In this document: positions 45,384-54,565 of the stretch, piece by piece
Layout: each line of letters begins with the position of its first letter
Position numbering within the stretch: the first letter of the stretch is position 1
Source: Lachnospiraceae bacterium UBA3401
GTDB taxonomy: Bacteria; Bacillota; Clostridia; Lachnospirales; Lachnospiraceae
Assembly: GCA_002358575.1 (NCBI GenBank)
Contig: DEPD01000148.1
Location: forward strand, 1 to 64,000
Reading direction: 5' to 3'
Length of the DNA stretch: 64,000 bases
Notes under the pieces: model-generated
The model's database searches: none
Seen by the model: the letters and a program-made list of their open reading frames with translations, nothing else
What the model was told of the DNA's origin: nothing
Translations under genes and position numbers: made by a program

Positions 45384-46245
45384 TAGGAATTGTCGCTGAT
45401 CTCCAGTTTTTAGGACAGATCACCAATTTATTAAAATTGGAATTTAGATATGCTGCCCAGTAACTAAATGTACTATTTGCTATAATATTATTTCTGCAAT
45501 GCTTCATAATAGTAAATTCTTCATAATCCTTAAAACCCATATCGCTAACAAGTATATTTTCATAATGAATATTAATATTTTGTTTCACCCATTCTATATC
45601 ATCTGTAAATAATAAATATATTGGTGAATCTATTCTTTCTTCTACAAGTTCAATTGCTTTATTATAATATTCCGAATCACTTATATCACGGTTAAGTCTT
45701 AAAAAGTCTCCTCTGCGAATATGTATTGAAACAGTATTTCTATATTTTATTATTTCACCCAGTTTCCTAGGAAGTTTTATTTTTTGTTTCAAAGAAAATT
45801 CTTGTTGTAAAGTACCCTTTATGTCATCAAAATATATTAAATTAAAAAAATATCCTTGATAATATGTTGGTATCATACATTTTATCTTTGTTAAATTCCC
45901 TTTAAAATTTAATTCCTCATTTCGATATGCCCAAATCCATTTATTCATCACTGAAAGACTATATATCATCCTTTGTACATATCCACTCTGTTGTAAATAT
46001 CTCCAACGCAAAAGTATTTTATCATCTGCTACAGGAAGCGATGTCCTAAAGTATTGTAATCCATACTTCCTATGTTTTAACTTACCTTTATAATGAACTC
46101 TTTTTCCCATTCGATACATATCTTCATTATTGATGTATCGGATGTCAAGATATACTTTTTTTCCTGTTAATATACTAACTTTTCTCGCAAATGCATATTG
46201 AAACATTTGATTGCCTAATCCATCTGATATCCTTACAATATTCAT
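45364..46245 (-). CDS. GT11-family alpha-1,2-fucosyltransferase-like enzyme
   Basis: 293 residues. The N-terminal motif V-R-I-S-D-G-L-G-N-Q-M-F-Q-Y and the V-S-I-H-I-R-R-G-D-F motif (GDP-fucose binding) are diagnostic of GT11. S-D-M-G-F and N-S-T-F-S-Y-W-A-A-Y-L follow. It adds fucose, usually in alpha-1,2 linkage, to a growing glycan. No GDP-fucose synthesis genes are in the window. Confidence 0.92.
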   Translation of the reverse strand: MNIVRISDGLGNQMFQYAFARKVSILTGKKVYLDIRYINNEDMYRMGKRVHYKGKLKHRKYGLQYFRTSLPVADDKILLRWRYLQQSGYVQRMIYSLSVMNKWIWAYRNEELNFKGNLTKIKCMIPTYYQGYFFNLIYFDDIKGTLQQEFSLKQKIKLPRKLGEIIKYRNTVSIHIRRGDFLRLNRDISDSEYYNKAIELVEERIDSPIYLLFTDDIEWVKQNINIHYENILVSDMGFKDYEEFTIMKHCRNNIIANSTFSYWAAYLNSNFNKLVICPKNWRSATIPNEWVRI

Positions 46246-46298
46246 ACTAACCCGCCATTCTTTTCTGAGAACGATGCAAACTTATCCCTATAAGCTTA

Positions 46299-46778
46299 CT
46301 ATATTTCATACAAAATATCTTCTATTGAAATTATTGGACACTCCACCTTTGTCAAGAGCATTTTTTTAATTTCTTCATAATATGTAATAGCAGTCACCAC
46401 TATTGCATCTACAGGTTCCATATCCTCTTCTATAGATACAATATCTAAATTTGTATAAGTTGAATCTCTATTTTTATCTATACCATATGCCACAACAATT
46501 CGAGTATTTTTGAGTTCATGAATAAACGTATTTCCTACATGACTCATTCCATAAACAGCAATTTTTTTATATCCATTCTTTTCAAAATATGTTGACAGCT
46601 CTTTTCCACTCTGCTTAATTTTCACCCATTGGTTCATCATAAGAAACAAAGATAAATGTTTATCTGATTCAAGCTGTATTTTATCTATTTTTTCAAACAA
46701 TACTTTTCCAGCTCCCCCTGCCCCAAAAACAGCCCCTGTTAGCCCCGCTAATATTACTGTAACAATTGTTTTTTTCAT
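46299..46778 (-). CDS. Membrane-anchored Rossmann-like protein, paralogue A
   Basis: 159 residues from the ATG at 46778 (GGAGGA upstream). One N-terminal membrane helix (about 5-25), a helical E-S-D-K-H-L-S-L-F-L-M-M-N-Q-W-V-K segment, then the module K-I-A-V-Y-G-M-S-H-V-G-N (about 75-86) ending I-I-S-I-E-D-I-L-Y-E. It is a paralogue of the next gene, with the same layout and nearly the same length. Function unknown. The pair has no glycosyltransferase or methyltransferase domain. Confidence 0.72.
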   Translation of the reverse strand: MKKTIVTVILAGLTGAVFGAGGAGKVLFEKIDKIQLESDKHLSLFLMMNQWVKIKQSGKELSTYFEKNGYKKIAVYGMSHVGNTFIHELKNTRIVVAYGIDKNRDSTYTNLDIVSIEEDMEPVDAIVVTAITYYEEIKKMLLTKVECPIISIEDILYEI

Positions 46779-46963
46779 CAGCTTAAATCTCCTCCACAAT
46801 TTCATCCTTCATTATTTTCATTATAAATTAGAAATATATTCCTTTCGTATATATTTCAAAATCTCATTCTCTTATATTCCCATTATTTATATACTTTTCC
46901 AATTGTAAGCTGTTAAATTAAAAATCTCTCTGCTAAAGCAAAAACCTCTTTCTATCATTCCTT

Positions 46964-47446
46964 TTACTCTTCGATCAACTCATAGATGATATCCTGTATC
47001 GATATAAAAGGGCAGCTCAATTTTTTACTTAAGCTTTTGTGTATTTCCTTAAAATAAATAAACGGGGTAACTATTACTACATCTACGGGTGGTAATTCAT
47101 CGCTTGGTTTGAGAACATCACAATAATGAACATTCAAACCATCTGCATTTTTATCAATAGTATACACTACTTCAACATCTGTATTGATCAATTCACGATA
47201 TAAAGCTTCTCCTAATGAGTTCATCCCATATATTGCTATTTTTTTGTATTGACAGTCGAGTAAATAATCTGCTATTTTTACTTCCATCTGTTTTAGTTTA
47301 AGCCACTCATTCTCTAATAAGAAAAAAGCATAATACTTATCAGCATTTTCCTTATATCTCTTTACTAGACTAACTATTTTATTTCCCACTACAATAACTG
47401 CACCAATCACCCCAGAAATACCCAATATTTTTCCTAATTTATGCAT
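46964..47446 (-). CDS. Membrane-anchored Rossmann-like protein, paralogue B
   Basis: 160 residues. One N-terminal membrane helix (about 8-28), a basic segment, a Y-Y-A-F-F-L-L-E-N-E-W-L-K-L-K-Q helix, then the module K-I-A-I-Y-G-M-N-S-L-G-E and a matching C-terminus F-I-S-I-Q-D-I-I-Y-E. Clearly related to paralogue A, separated by a 185-bp AT-rich gap in which I see no other gene. GGAGA lies before the ATG. Confidence 0.72.
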   Translation of the reverse strand: MHKLGKILGISGVIGAVIVVGNKIVSLVKRYKENADKYYAFFLLENEWLKLKQMEVKIADYLLDCQYKKIAIYGMNSLGEALYRELINTDVEVVYTIDKNADGLNVHYCDVLKPSDELPPVDVVIVTPFIYFKEIHKSLSKKLSCPFISIQDIIYELIEE

Positions 47447-47500
47447 TATCTATCTCCTCTAGTTCCTCATTATCCTTAATAAAAATTTGCAAAGTATCAA

Positions 47501-48325
47501 CTATCCCGAACATTTTTCAAAACAATCCAACATAGATTCCTTGGACATATTTAATATCTTAACATTCTCATGTTCTGCATATTTAGAAAGAAGCTTAAAT
47601 TGCGAAAACGTTTCATACCATGTTCTCATTTCATAAGTCATATCATACCCTCGCCTAAAAATTCTAGTTAAATTTAACTTCTGGTCATTGTAAAAATGAG
47701 TACTTCCCTGCTCTATTTCCAGCTTTTCATTTACCGATAGTGCCTTAAACATAGACAAATCAGCTCCATACAATACGATTCTCTTATACCCCAACTGTAT
47801 TCCAACATACAATGCCATAATACCCACATTTATAAAATATGGAGAGATAAGATTTTGTTCCAATAATTTGGGAGAATACGCATCCATCCCTACAATTTGT
47901 TCTGTTGCAAATACAGACCTGATATTCATTCCTCTCCCCTTTATCATTATTACATTCTTATTTGTACTTGGATAAAAAAGAATAGTTTTTTTATTTATCT
48001 CTGCAATCCGTTTATATAATTTATAATTGTTCTTACTTGGTACAAATAAATTAGGGTCCGCAAAGCATACATATAGGGGTTTTAATTTCTCATACAATTC
48101 GAGTTCAATCGCATGATTTACCATCATAATATCTGTATTATTGGGGTCCAAATATTTTAACGACATATTGAGTGAAGGTCCATTCAAAATGATACTTAAT
48201 TCCTTTCCATTATCCTTTTGGATTGGCAATCTACTATTAATTTCACCACTTAGTATAGCCTCTGTTACTCTGCATAACCAGGGATACCACTTTATACAAT
48301 CATGCAACTTATTGATAATACTCAT
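47501..48325 (-). CDS. Putative sialyltransferase-like (GT42) or Maf/DUF115-like protein
   Basis: 274 residues. Near residue 45 is I-I-L-N-G-P-S-L-N, then V-N-H-A-I-E and K-P-L-Y-V-C-F-A-D-P, and at about 165-185 G-I-M-A-L-Y-V-G-I-Q-L-G-Y-K with I-V-L-Y-G-A-D-L-S, then a T-H-F-Y segment. This order resembles the CstI/CstII sialyltransferases (N-G-P-S-L ... S-G-x-x-M-x-x-x-A-x-A-L-G-Y-K ... H) and the related Maf/DUF115 proteins that add nonulosonic acids to flagellin. A CMP-nonulosonate donor is plausible because NeuA- and NeuB-like genes lie upstream in the same locus. The assignment is by pattern only. Confidence 0.55.
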   Translation of the reverse strand: MSIINKLHDCIKWYPWLCRVTEAILSGEINSRLPIQKDNGKELSIILNGPSLNMSLKYLDPNNTDIMMVNHAIELELYEKLKPLYVCFADPNLFVPSKNNYKLYKRIAEINKKTILFYPSTNKNVIMIKGRGMNIRSVFATEQIVGMDAYSPKLLEQNLISPYFINVGIMALYVGIQLGYKRIVLYGADLSMFKALSVNEKLEIEQGSTHFYNDQKLNLTRIFRRGYDMTYEMRTWYETFSQFKLLSKYAEHENVKILNMSKESMLDCFEKCSG

Positions 48326-48345
48326 TTAATTATACCTCTTCTTTT

Positions 48346-49875
48346 CTAATTGCCTCTTAATTCCTCATCCCATAGTCGTTTTAACTGTAATCTATCTATT
48401 TTACCATTCGCGTTCATTGGCATTTTATCTATCACAATAATGCGTGCGGGCAGCATGTATTTTGGAAGTCTTTTTTTTAAGAATCTATAAATTTCGCTCT
48501 CACTGATACTTTCAGAAACAGTACAAAACAAAACAATCTTTTTATATTTCTCATCGTATAAAACACAACTTTGTTGAATTAGTCGCATGCCATATGCTGC
48601 AGACTCTATTTCCCCAAGCTCAATGCGATAACCCATATATTTAATTTGAAAATCTTTTCTACCTAAAAACTCCAATTCTCCGTAAGAATTATATTTAACG
48701 ATATCCCCAGTTCTGTAGATTCTCTCATCATACTCCTGATTTATTGGATTTCTCACAAAAACCTGATCTGTTTTCTCTTTGTCCTTATAATAACCATTTG
48801 CCAGACTACTTCCTCTGATACAAAGTTCACCCTCCTGATTTCCTTCCACCAATTTATCCCATTCATCTAAGACAAAAATATCCGTATTTTCACAAGCATA
48901 TCCAATAGGAATTGTATCCTCATCATTGTAAACTTTCTCTATTTTATAATAAGCACAAGCATATGCAGCTTCCGTCGGACCATATAAATTTATAAATTTT
49001 GTATCTGGATAATATTTACGCCAAATATTTAAATGTTTCATTGGCATAACTTCTCCACAAAACATAACAAGACGCAAATCATTTATCTTCTTTTCTGTAA
49101 AAAAATCCCGCATTGTCAGTATTGTCAAAGCCGACGGAACCCATATTAAAGTATTAATATAAAATTCATTGATAAAATTAATTAATTCAAAGGGTGCAGA
49201 GAATTTAGATTCTGGTATTATCACTAATGTTGCACCAATACACAGAGGAGTATAAATGTCTGGCATAGAAGCATCAAAATAAAATGGTGCCTGATTTCCT
49301 AAAACCACCTGATTATCAAAAGGTAGATACTGACATTGCCACTCAATGTAGTCAATGATTGCCCTATGGCTGATAACAACTCCTTTGGGAATCCCCGTTG
49401 AACCTGATGTAAATAAGATATATGCCGGATCGGTATCAATAATTTTTTTATTCTCTACTTTTCTATGAAATATTTTTTTATCAAACTTTAGCTCTTCTAT
49501 AAATACAAATTTACCTTGAAAGCCTGCTCTTACTAATAGTTCTTTATATTGTATAGATCCAACTGCAATATCACACTCCAATAAATCAATAATCAACTTC
49601 AATCTTTCTTCTGGCATTTTGACATCTAACGGAACATAATAATTTCCACTATACAATATACCCATAAATGCCACATATTCTATAATACTTTTCTCACAAA
49701 AGACAATGATGGGTTTATTTATACGCCGCTGCATTTCACCAATACAATCCGCTAAATTTATTGCACCTTCATAGATATCCTCAAAAGTCAAACTATTTTT
49801 TTCATCCCGAACTGCAATTTTTTTACTGTGTAACCTTACTTGTCTATCTAAATACTGTGTTACATTCGTAATCAT
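48346..49875 (-). CDS. Stand-alone adenylation enzyme (amino-acid/acyl-CoA-ligase type)
   Basis: 509 residues. ANL-superfamily motifs in order: F-T-S-G-S-T-G-I-P-K-G-V-V (ATP loop, about 155), N-L-Y-G-P-T-E-A-A-Y-A, Y-R-T-G-D, Y-R-I-E-L-G-E-I-E and the catalytic Lys in N-A-N-G-K-I-D-R. The length matches DltA-type D-alanine activating enzymes and free-standing NRPS adenylation domains. It would activate an amino or other acid as an adenylate and load it onto the small carrier protein encoded two genes upstream. GGAGG lies before the ATG. Confidence 0.88.
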   Translation of the reverse strand: MITNVTQYLDRQVRLHSKKIAVRDEKNSLTFEDIYEGAINLADCIGEMQRRINKPIIVFCEKSIIEYVAFMGILYSGNYYVPLDVKMPEERLKLIIDLLECDIAVGSIQYKELLVRAGFQGKFVFIEELKFDKKIFHRKVENKKIIDTDPAYILFTSGSTGIPKGVVISHRAIIDYIEWQCQYLPFDNQVVLGNQAPFYFDASMPDIYTPLCIGATLVIIPESKFSAPFELINFINEFYINTLIWVPSALTILTMRDFFTEKKINDLRLVMFCGEVMPMKHLNIWRKYYPDTKFINLYGPTEAAYACAYYKIEKVYNDEDTIPIGYACENTDIFVLDEWDKLVEGNQEGELCIRGSSLANGYYKDKEKTDQVFVRNPINQEYDERIYRTGDIVKYNSYGELEFLGRKDFQIKYMGYRIELGEIESAAYGMRLIQQSCVLYDEKYKKIVLFCTVSESISESEIYRFLKKRLPKYMLPARIIVIDKMPMNANGKIDRLQLKRLWDEELRGN

Positions 49876-49931
49876 TTTCTGCCTCCAAAATCAATCACTT
49901 TATGTATTCTTATAATTGCTTAAAGTTAGTT

Positions 49932-51149
49932 CTACCAAACTTCCTGAACTTTTAAGGAATAGTTAACATAACATATATATTCCTTCATATAATCATGAAA
50001 GGTTACTTTCTTTATTTCATTTAGTTTTACCATAGTATAAACGCTATCATATTCCACCCATTTAAGATCCATCCACTTTATTACACTCGGATATATTGGT
50101 ATCTCATTTGCCCAAACTGCATCTTCCTTTGCCAATTCCTCTATCAAATTTAAATCTGGTATTTTTATATTTTTTAATCCCATTAAATATAAAATCTGTC
50201 TGATTGCCTCCCATGCCAAAGTATTGGACCAATGCTGTCCATCAAGAAAGAGTTTCTTTTCTTTAAAATTCTGCATAATAAATGTATTTAAATGAATATC
50301 CGCCATTTCATCATTAGTTGTGTTTGTGCGAATACTAGATGTCATAATTTTTTCTAAATATCTATCATCATAAAAATCCAATTTACTGATTTCATATAAA
50401 ACATCATCTTCACTAAGTCCTTGTCGTAGCATTCGGACTATATTTGTATCAGTATATCGAAATGCTCTAATATCACCCAACTTTTTCTTTAATTTCATCT
50501 TATACGGATTGCATAAATACGTAATTCCCATTTCCTGCGCACATATTATCTGCGGATATAAAAATTGCATATATGTTAAAGGCATTTTTATTATTGGTAC
50601 ACTCACTAACGAAGCAGCAGTTTCCTCACTTCTCAAATGTAATTGAATGACAAAATCTGCATATCTATACAATAAATTTCTCTGTCGCCTTAACGATGCA
50701 TTACTCTTTAAAAGTGCTTTCCAATAAAACTTAACAATATAGTGATTGTTTATTTCTGGAGTTAAGGTCAACCCTTTCACTACTAATTCTTGATGGCATA
50801 GTCCTTCCACTACAATCAACTTTTTTTTGCCTTGAAATGCCTGTTCAAAAATATTACTATCAACAAAGTCTTCCCAAGGTTGAAAGCATAGCGATAACTG
50901 ACTTTCAATATGTGCTACTCCCAAAACACTAGCGCATATAATAATATAGTACCCGTTCATTATAGGTAAGTCTGAAATATTAATCCTTGTTAAATTGTCA
51001 AAATCTGTTTCTGTCTCGTCATTACTTGTAAAGTAATTAATTTTTATTTTATCGGAATATTTTTTTACAAATTCTTTGGCCTCTTTACCTGCTCCAAAAA
51101 TAATTATTTTTTTCTTTGCTATTAGCGAATGTATGTCTGGAATAGCCAC
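49932..51149 (-). CDS. Rossmann-like module fused to a WcbI-like domain
   Basis: 405 residues. It starts with GTG, supported by AGGAGG. The first 95 residues are the locus's Rossmann-like module (I-I-I-F-G-A-G-K-E-A-K). The middle (about 105-260) begins V-V-E-G-L-C-H-Q-E-L-V, recalling the N-C-Q motif of WcbI-like polysaccharide proteins, followed by Y-A-D-F-V-I-Q-L-H-L-R-S-E. Later L-D-G-Q-H-W-S-N occurs. It lies between the carrier-protein and adenylation genes, so a role as acyl or aminoacyl transferase to the glycan is attractive but unproved. Confidence 0.5.
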   Translation of the reverse strand: MAIPDIHSLIAKKKIIIFGAGKEAKEFVKKYSDKIKINYFTSNDETETDFDNLTRINISDLPIMNGYYIIICASVLGVAHIESQLSLCFQPWEDFVDSNIFEQAFQGKKKLIVVEGLCHQELVVKGLTLTPEINNHYIVKFYWKALLKSNASLRRQRNLLYRYADFVIQLHLRSEETAASLVSVPIIKMPLTYMQFLYPQIICAQEMGITYLCNPYKMKLKKKLGDIRAFRYTDTNIVRMLRQGLSEDDVLYEISKLDFYDDRYLEKIMTSSIRTNTTNDEMADIHLNTFIMQNFKEKKLFLDGQHWSNTLAWEAIRQILYLMGLKNIKIPDLNLIEELAKEDAVWANEIPIYPSVIKWMDLKWVEYDSVYTMVKLNEIKKVTFHDYMKEYICYVNYSLKVQEVW

Positions 51150-51169
51150 AATAACTCCTCCTAGATAAT

Positions 51170-51406
51170 TTATATTAGGCTGTCAACCAATTTTCCAATA
51201 TCCTTCACAGTTCTAAAATTTTCGCTTGTAATCAGCATTTCATTAATCCGAATAGAATAAATATCCTCTATATTCACCACCAACTGCATAAGTCCTAAAG
51301 AATCTAAAATATCACACTCAAAAAGAAGCGTATCCTCATTAAACTCTTCATACGGATTTATCTCTGTAATCATATTTGTTATTTTTTCCAACAAATCATT
51401 GTTCAT
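51170..51406 (-). CDS. Acyl/peptidyl carrier protein
   Basis: 78 residues, acidic, four-helix carrier fold. The phosphopantetheine Ser lies in C-D-I-L-D-S-L-G-L-M-Q-L-V (about residue 36). GGAGG lies 6 nt before the ATG. It is followed by the WcbI-like and adenylation genes. It is not next to any fatty-acid gene, so it is dedicated to this locus, like DltC in D-alanylation. Confidence 0.92.
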   Translation of the reverse strand: MNNDLLEKITNMITEINPYEEFNEDTLLFECDILDSLGLMQLVVNIEDIYSIRINEMLITSENFRTVKDIGKLVDSLI

Positions 51407-51430
51407 TTTGAGCCTCCAGTTAAATATAAA

Positions 51431-53272
51431 TCAACTATTATTTATCTCTTCTCTAATAACATCATGCAAAGCTTTATATCCATCTTCCATTGTTTTTCCT
51501 ACCAAATTTTTAATAAAAGTATCTTGATTACAAAGCATACTTTGAAGTTGTTTTTCCAGTCTATGCCTATCTTTTGAGAACGCTATAATATCTTTGCACA
51601 ATTTATCTATATCCCGATAAATCTTAAAATTCCCTTCATGATGTCGAATAAATTCATAATCCTGGCAACCTGCAATACAAAATACAGGTTTTCCAGCCTT
51701 AATCGTATCAAATATAACTGTCGAAACATCTGTTATTACGAAATCGCAAGTTTGAATTACTTCCCAGATTCCCTGCATTTTATTAACAAACAAAATATTT
51801 TTGTTTGTACTATATTTTTGTTCAATTTCATCTTCTAATTCTTTATCGATATTAGGATGATTTTTAAAAAATACCGTAACTTGTTCAGAAGGCAGCATTT
51901 CTAATACATTGGTACAAATATTAAGATAATTTTTTACCGTACTATATCCAATTAAAGGACAAGTTGGCGCTAATAATACTTTTATCTTATTGTCAGGAGA
52001 TAACTTAATACTTTCAGGAATATTTTTTATATAATGTCTCCAGTTATAGTCAGGCACGCTATATATCTTTCCAGTATAATTACCTAAATCCCAAATTGCA
52101 TTCATTTTTTTATTACACCATATTCGTATACAAATTTCATTTGCGTAGGGTTCATATTCCTTAGCATCAAATACTTCTACAATATCTCTTCTAAAAAACT
52201 TTGTATTCCAATGTCTGCTATTTGCATATAAAATATTGCTTTGCCAAAAGTTTGTATTTCCCCAAGCTTCGATTAAGCAATATTTTCTTATTTTGAAAAA
52301 AGTATGACTACAAGTATCTATATATAGTTTATGGAAACATGTTCTTTCCAAATAATTAAGAAATTTTCTATTTAAATATTCAGATAAATCAATATCATCC
52401 AAAATAAAATAAAGATTTTCATCTATTCTATTTGTAATGTATTGACAATCTTCTAAATAAATCTTATAGTTTTTTTGAAATAGTTCTTTGTCAAAATAAT
52501 CTTCCAAACATTCTACAGAGATACCTTTTTGTCTAAAATACTCATTATCCTCATTATTATAAAAACTAATTATCCCAACATTAAATTCATTTTGATACAA
52601 TTGAATATCGTCTAACGCCCATTTTAAGTGCTTTCCATTATTTAATGCAGCATACAAAAAACCCATTTCAAAAGATTTCATCTCCAAAGATCTTGGATAT
52701 TTATTTTCTTGATTCATCCAATATTTCCATTGTTCTAGTTGTTCTTGTGTGTCAAATCCCAACCTTTCAGGATTCGGATTATAGTTACTTCTACGCAGGG
52801 TAAATAAACATGTTTGTTCTTTTTCTGCCAATTTATCTAATATATAACAGTCTATTCTTTTATTGTGTGCGTAAATAAAAAAGGCTTCATTTATCATCCA
52901 GTTCTCTTTGTCATCAACCAAATATATTTTGCCTATTCTATATTCTTGAAATACTTTTTTGATCACTTTAATATTTTGCAGCATTCTGTCTATTGTAGAC
53001 GGCAATCCCCCTTCAAGATGATATGATATTCGATAAAGATATTGTTTTTGTAAATTACAGCTCTCTATTATATTTGTAATCCTTTTAATTATACTGATTA
53101 TTGTGCTGTAATCGCTTAGTTCATCTGGTTCTAAATAAACAATTGTTTCATTTGTTTTCTTACATTCCACATAAAATGCATATTTTGATGTGCCAATTAT
53201 ATATTCACTTCCACAGATATTTTTCAATTGTTTTAGTTGTTTTCTATTGCTGCAAACTAATAGCTCGACCAT
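51431..53272 (-). CDS. CDP-glycerol glycerophosphotransferase-like protein
   Basis: 613 residues. The C-terminal third has the teichoic-acid polymerase/primase (TagB/TagF) pattern: V-L-L-A-P-T-C-P-L, F-F-K-N-H-P-N, and F-V-I-T-D-V-S-T-V-I-F-D, the acidic-Ser motif that contacts the phosphate. The N-terminal 300 residues are not recognised. It would transfer a polyol phosphate from a CDP donor. It fits with the IspD/TarI-like cytidylyltransferase at the downstream end of the locus. Confidence 0.75.
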   Translation of the reverse strand: MVELLVCSNRKQLKQLKNICGSEYIIGTSKYAFYVECKKTNETIVYLEPDELSDYSTIISIIKRITNIIESCNLQKQYLYRISYHLEGGLPSTIDRMLQNIKVIKKVFQEYRIGKIYLVDDKENWMINEAFFIYAHNKRIDCYILDKLAEKEQTCLFTLRRSNYNPNPERLGFDTQEQLEQWKYWMNQENKYPRSLEMKSFEMGFLYAALNNGKHLKWALDDIQLYQNEFNVGIISFYNNEDNEYFRQKGISVECLEDYFDKELFQKNYKIYLEDCQYITNRIDENLYFILDDIDLSEYLNRKFLNYLERTCFHKLYIDTCSHTFFKIRKYCLIEAWGNTNFWQSNILYANSRHWNTKFFRRDIVEVFDAKEYEPYANEICIRIWCNKKMNAIWDLGNYTGKIYSVPDYNWRHYIKNIPESIKLSPDNKIKVLLAPTCPLIGYSTVKNYLNICTNVLEMLPSEQVTVFFKNHPNIDKELEDEIEQKYSTNKNILFVNKMQGIWEVIQTCDFVITDVSTVIFDTIKAGKPVFCIAGCQDYEFIRHHEGNFKIYRDIDKLCKDIIAFSKDRHRLEKQLQSMLCNQDTFIKNLVGKTMEDGYKALHDVIREEINNS

Positions 53273-53301
53273 ACTTATCCCCTTGAAACTACAACTTATT
53301 G

Positions 53302-54510
53302 CTATAAACTAATTCTATATATTTTTTCTCCAATACATGATTGTGTATGGACTAATTTCTCCTGAGAATTATTGATTAATTCAATCAACTCTTCAATAGA
53401 AATTGCGTCATTCTCGCGAAAAACATAATTCTTTTCTATGATTTTTGTCTCATCAAAAATATCTTTTTTAACCTGATAAAAATCAAACAATATATCTCTA
53501 ATCCATTCCACGGTTTCACGCAACATATCAATACACAAATATCGATTTTTATTCGTATAGCAATACAGTTTGTCTTGATTAAAACAACCAAAATAAACAA
53601 TTTCATCCACAAATATTTCTTTCAGTATATCCAATAACTTTTGTGGTACACCTTCACTCTCTATCTGTAATTCTAAGTTTGTTTTTACCATTCTCAAAAT
53701 CCCTGTGATTGAATGCAAATATATATGCTCGTCTATTATTGTTATTGCTCTATAATATTCCACATTATTTCTGTCTGCTATAATTTTCTCCTTTGAAAGA
53801 ACTTTACCAGATGAGATATCCCATTTTATTAATACTCCACATCTATTTAATGCATAAATATAATTGCCATATCCACACAAAGAACAAAATCCCTGTTCCA
53901 ATTCATTCATTGTATGAAATTGTATCTTTTTAGTATTAAAATCTAAACTCATAAATGCAGGCTGCGTCCAACATGGTATATAAACTTTATCTTCATATAT
54001 ATAGCTAGAGTCGCTCGCAGCAAGTGCTGAATATCCTTCTCCAAAAGTATTTGTATAAATATTCGCTATGTTAATACTTTCTTTTATGCGTTGTCTAACC
54101 ATATTATAGATAATAATAGAATCAGCCTTTGCTGGAAAAAGGTATAGTTCTTCTTCCCAAACAGCACAAGTGCTCATGGCTATGCTATATGTGCTAAGCT
54201 CATACTTAATCATTGTTTCTTCTATCTGTTTTTTCTCAATGTCATAAATTGCGATTTCACGCGCACATAGTGGAATAAAAAGTAATTTTTTATTGTAATT
54301 TTTCATTAGAAATAAACTAGTATCAAAATTTCCTTGATATGTAAATTTTCCAATTAATTTTAACTCCCCATCATATATATCAATCGCATATAATCCATTA
54401 TAATTTCCTGAAGAAATATATATTGTTCCATTTATTACTGTGAATTGACTATTCAAAAGCGGTAGTTTTTTAAAACTATCCGTCTTCTCTATTCCTTTTT
54501 CAAAACTCAT
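53302..54510 (-). CDS. Cytoplasmic beta-propeller-like protein of unknown function
   Basis: 402 residues, no signal peptide or membrane helix. Repeating blade-like units of about 45 residues can be seen, each with a G-x-I-Y-I/Y-L-x motif (for example N-G-T-I-Y-I-S-S, E-D-K-V-Y-I-P, Y-G-N-Y-I-Y-A-L-N) and a D-I-x-x-G/K turn, like PQQ/kelch propellers. The last 70 residues are helical. It lies between two CDP-glycerol-transferase-like genes. I know of no proven function; a scaffold for the transferases is a guess. Confidence 0.65.
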   Translation of the reverse strand: MSFEKGIEKTDSFKKLPLLNSQFTVINGTIYISSGNYNGLYAIDIYDGELKLIGKFTYQGNFDTSLFLMKNYNKKLLFIPLCAREIAIYDIEKKQIEETMIKYELSTYSIAMSTCAVWEEELYLFPAKADSIIIYNMVRQRIKESINIANIYTNTFGEGYSALAASDSSYIYEDKVYIPCWTQPAFMSLDFNTKKIQFHTMNELEQGFCSLCGYGNYIYALNRCGVLIKWDISSGKVLSKEKIIADRNNVEYYRAITIIDEHIYLHSITGILRMVKTNLELQIESEGVPQKLLDILKEIFVDEIVYFGCFNQDKLYCYTNKNRYLCIDMLRETVEWIRDILFDFYQVKKDIFDETKIIEKNYVFRENDAISIEELIELINNSQEKLVHTQSCIGEKIYRISL

Positions 54511-54565
54511 ATCGTTTATACTACTCCTATATTGTCAACCCCATGTCTTCTTAACAAAAAGAATA

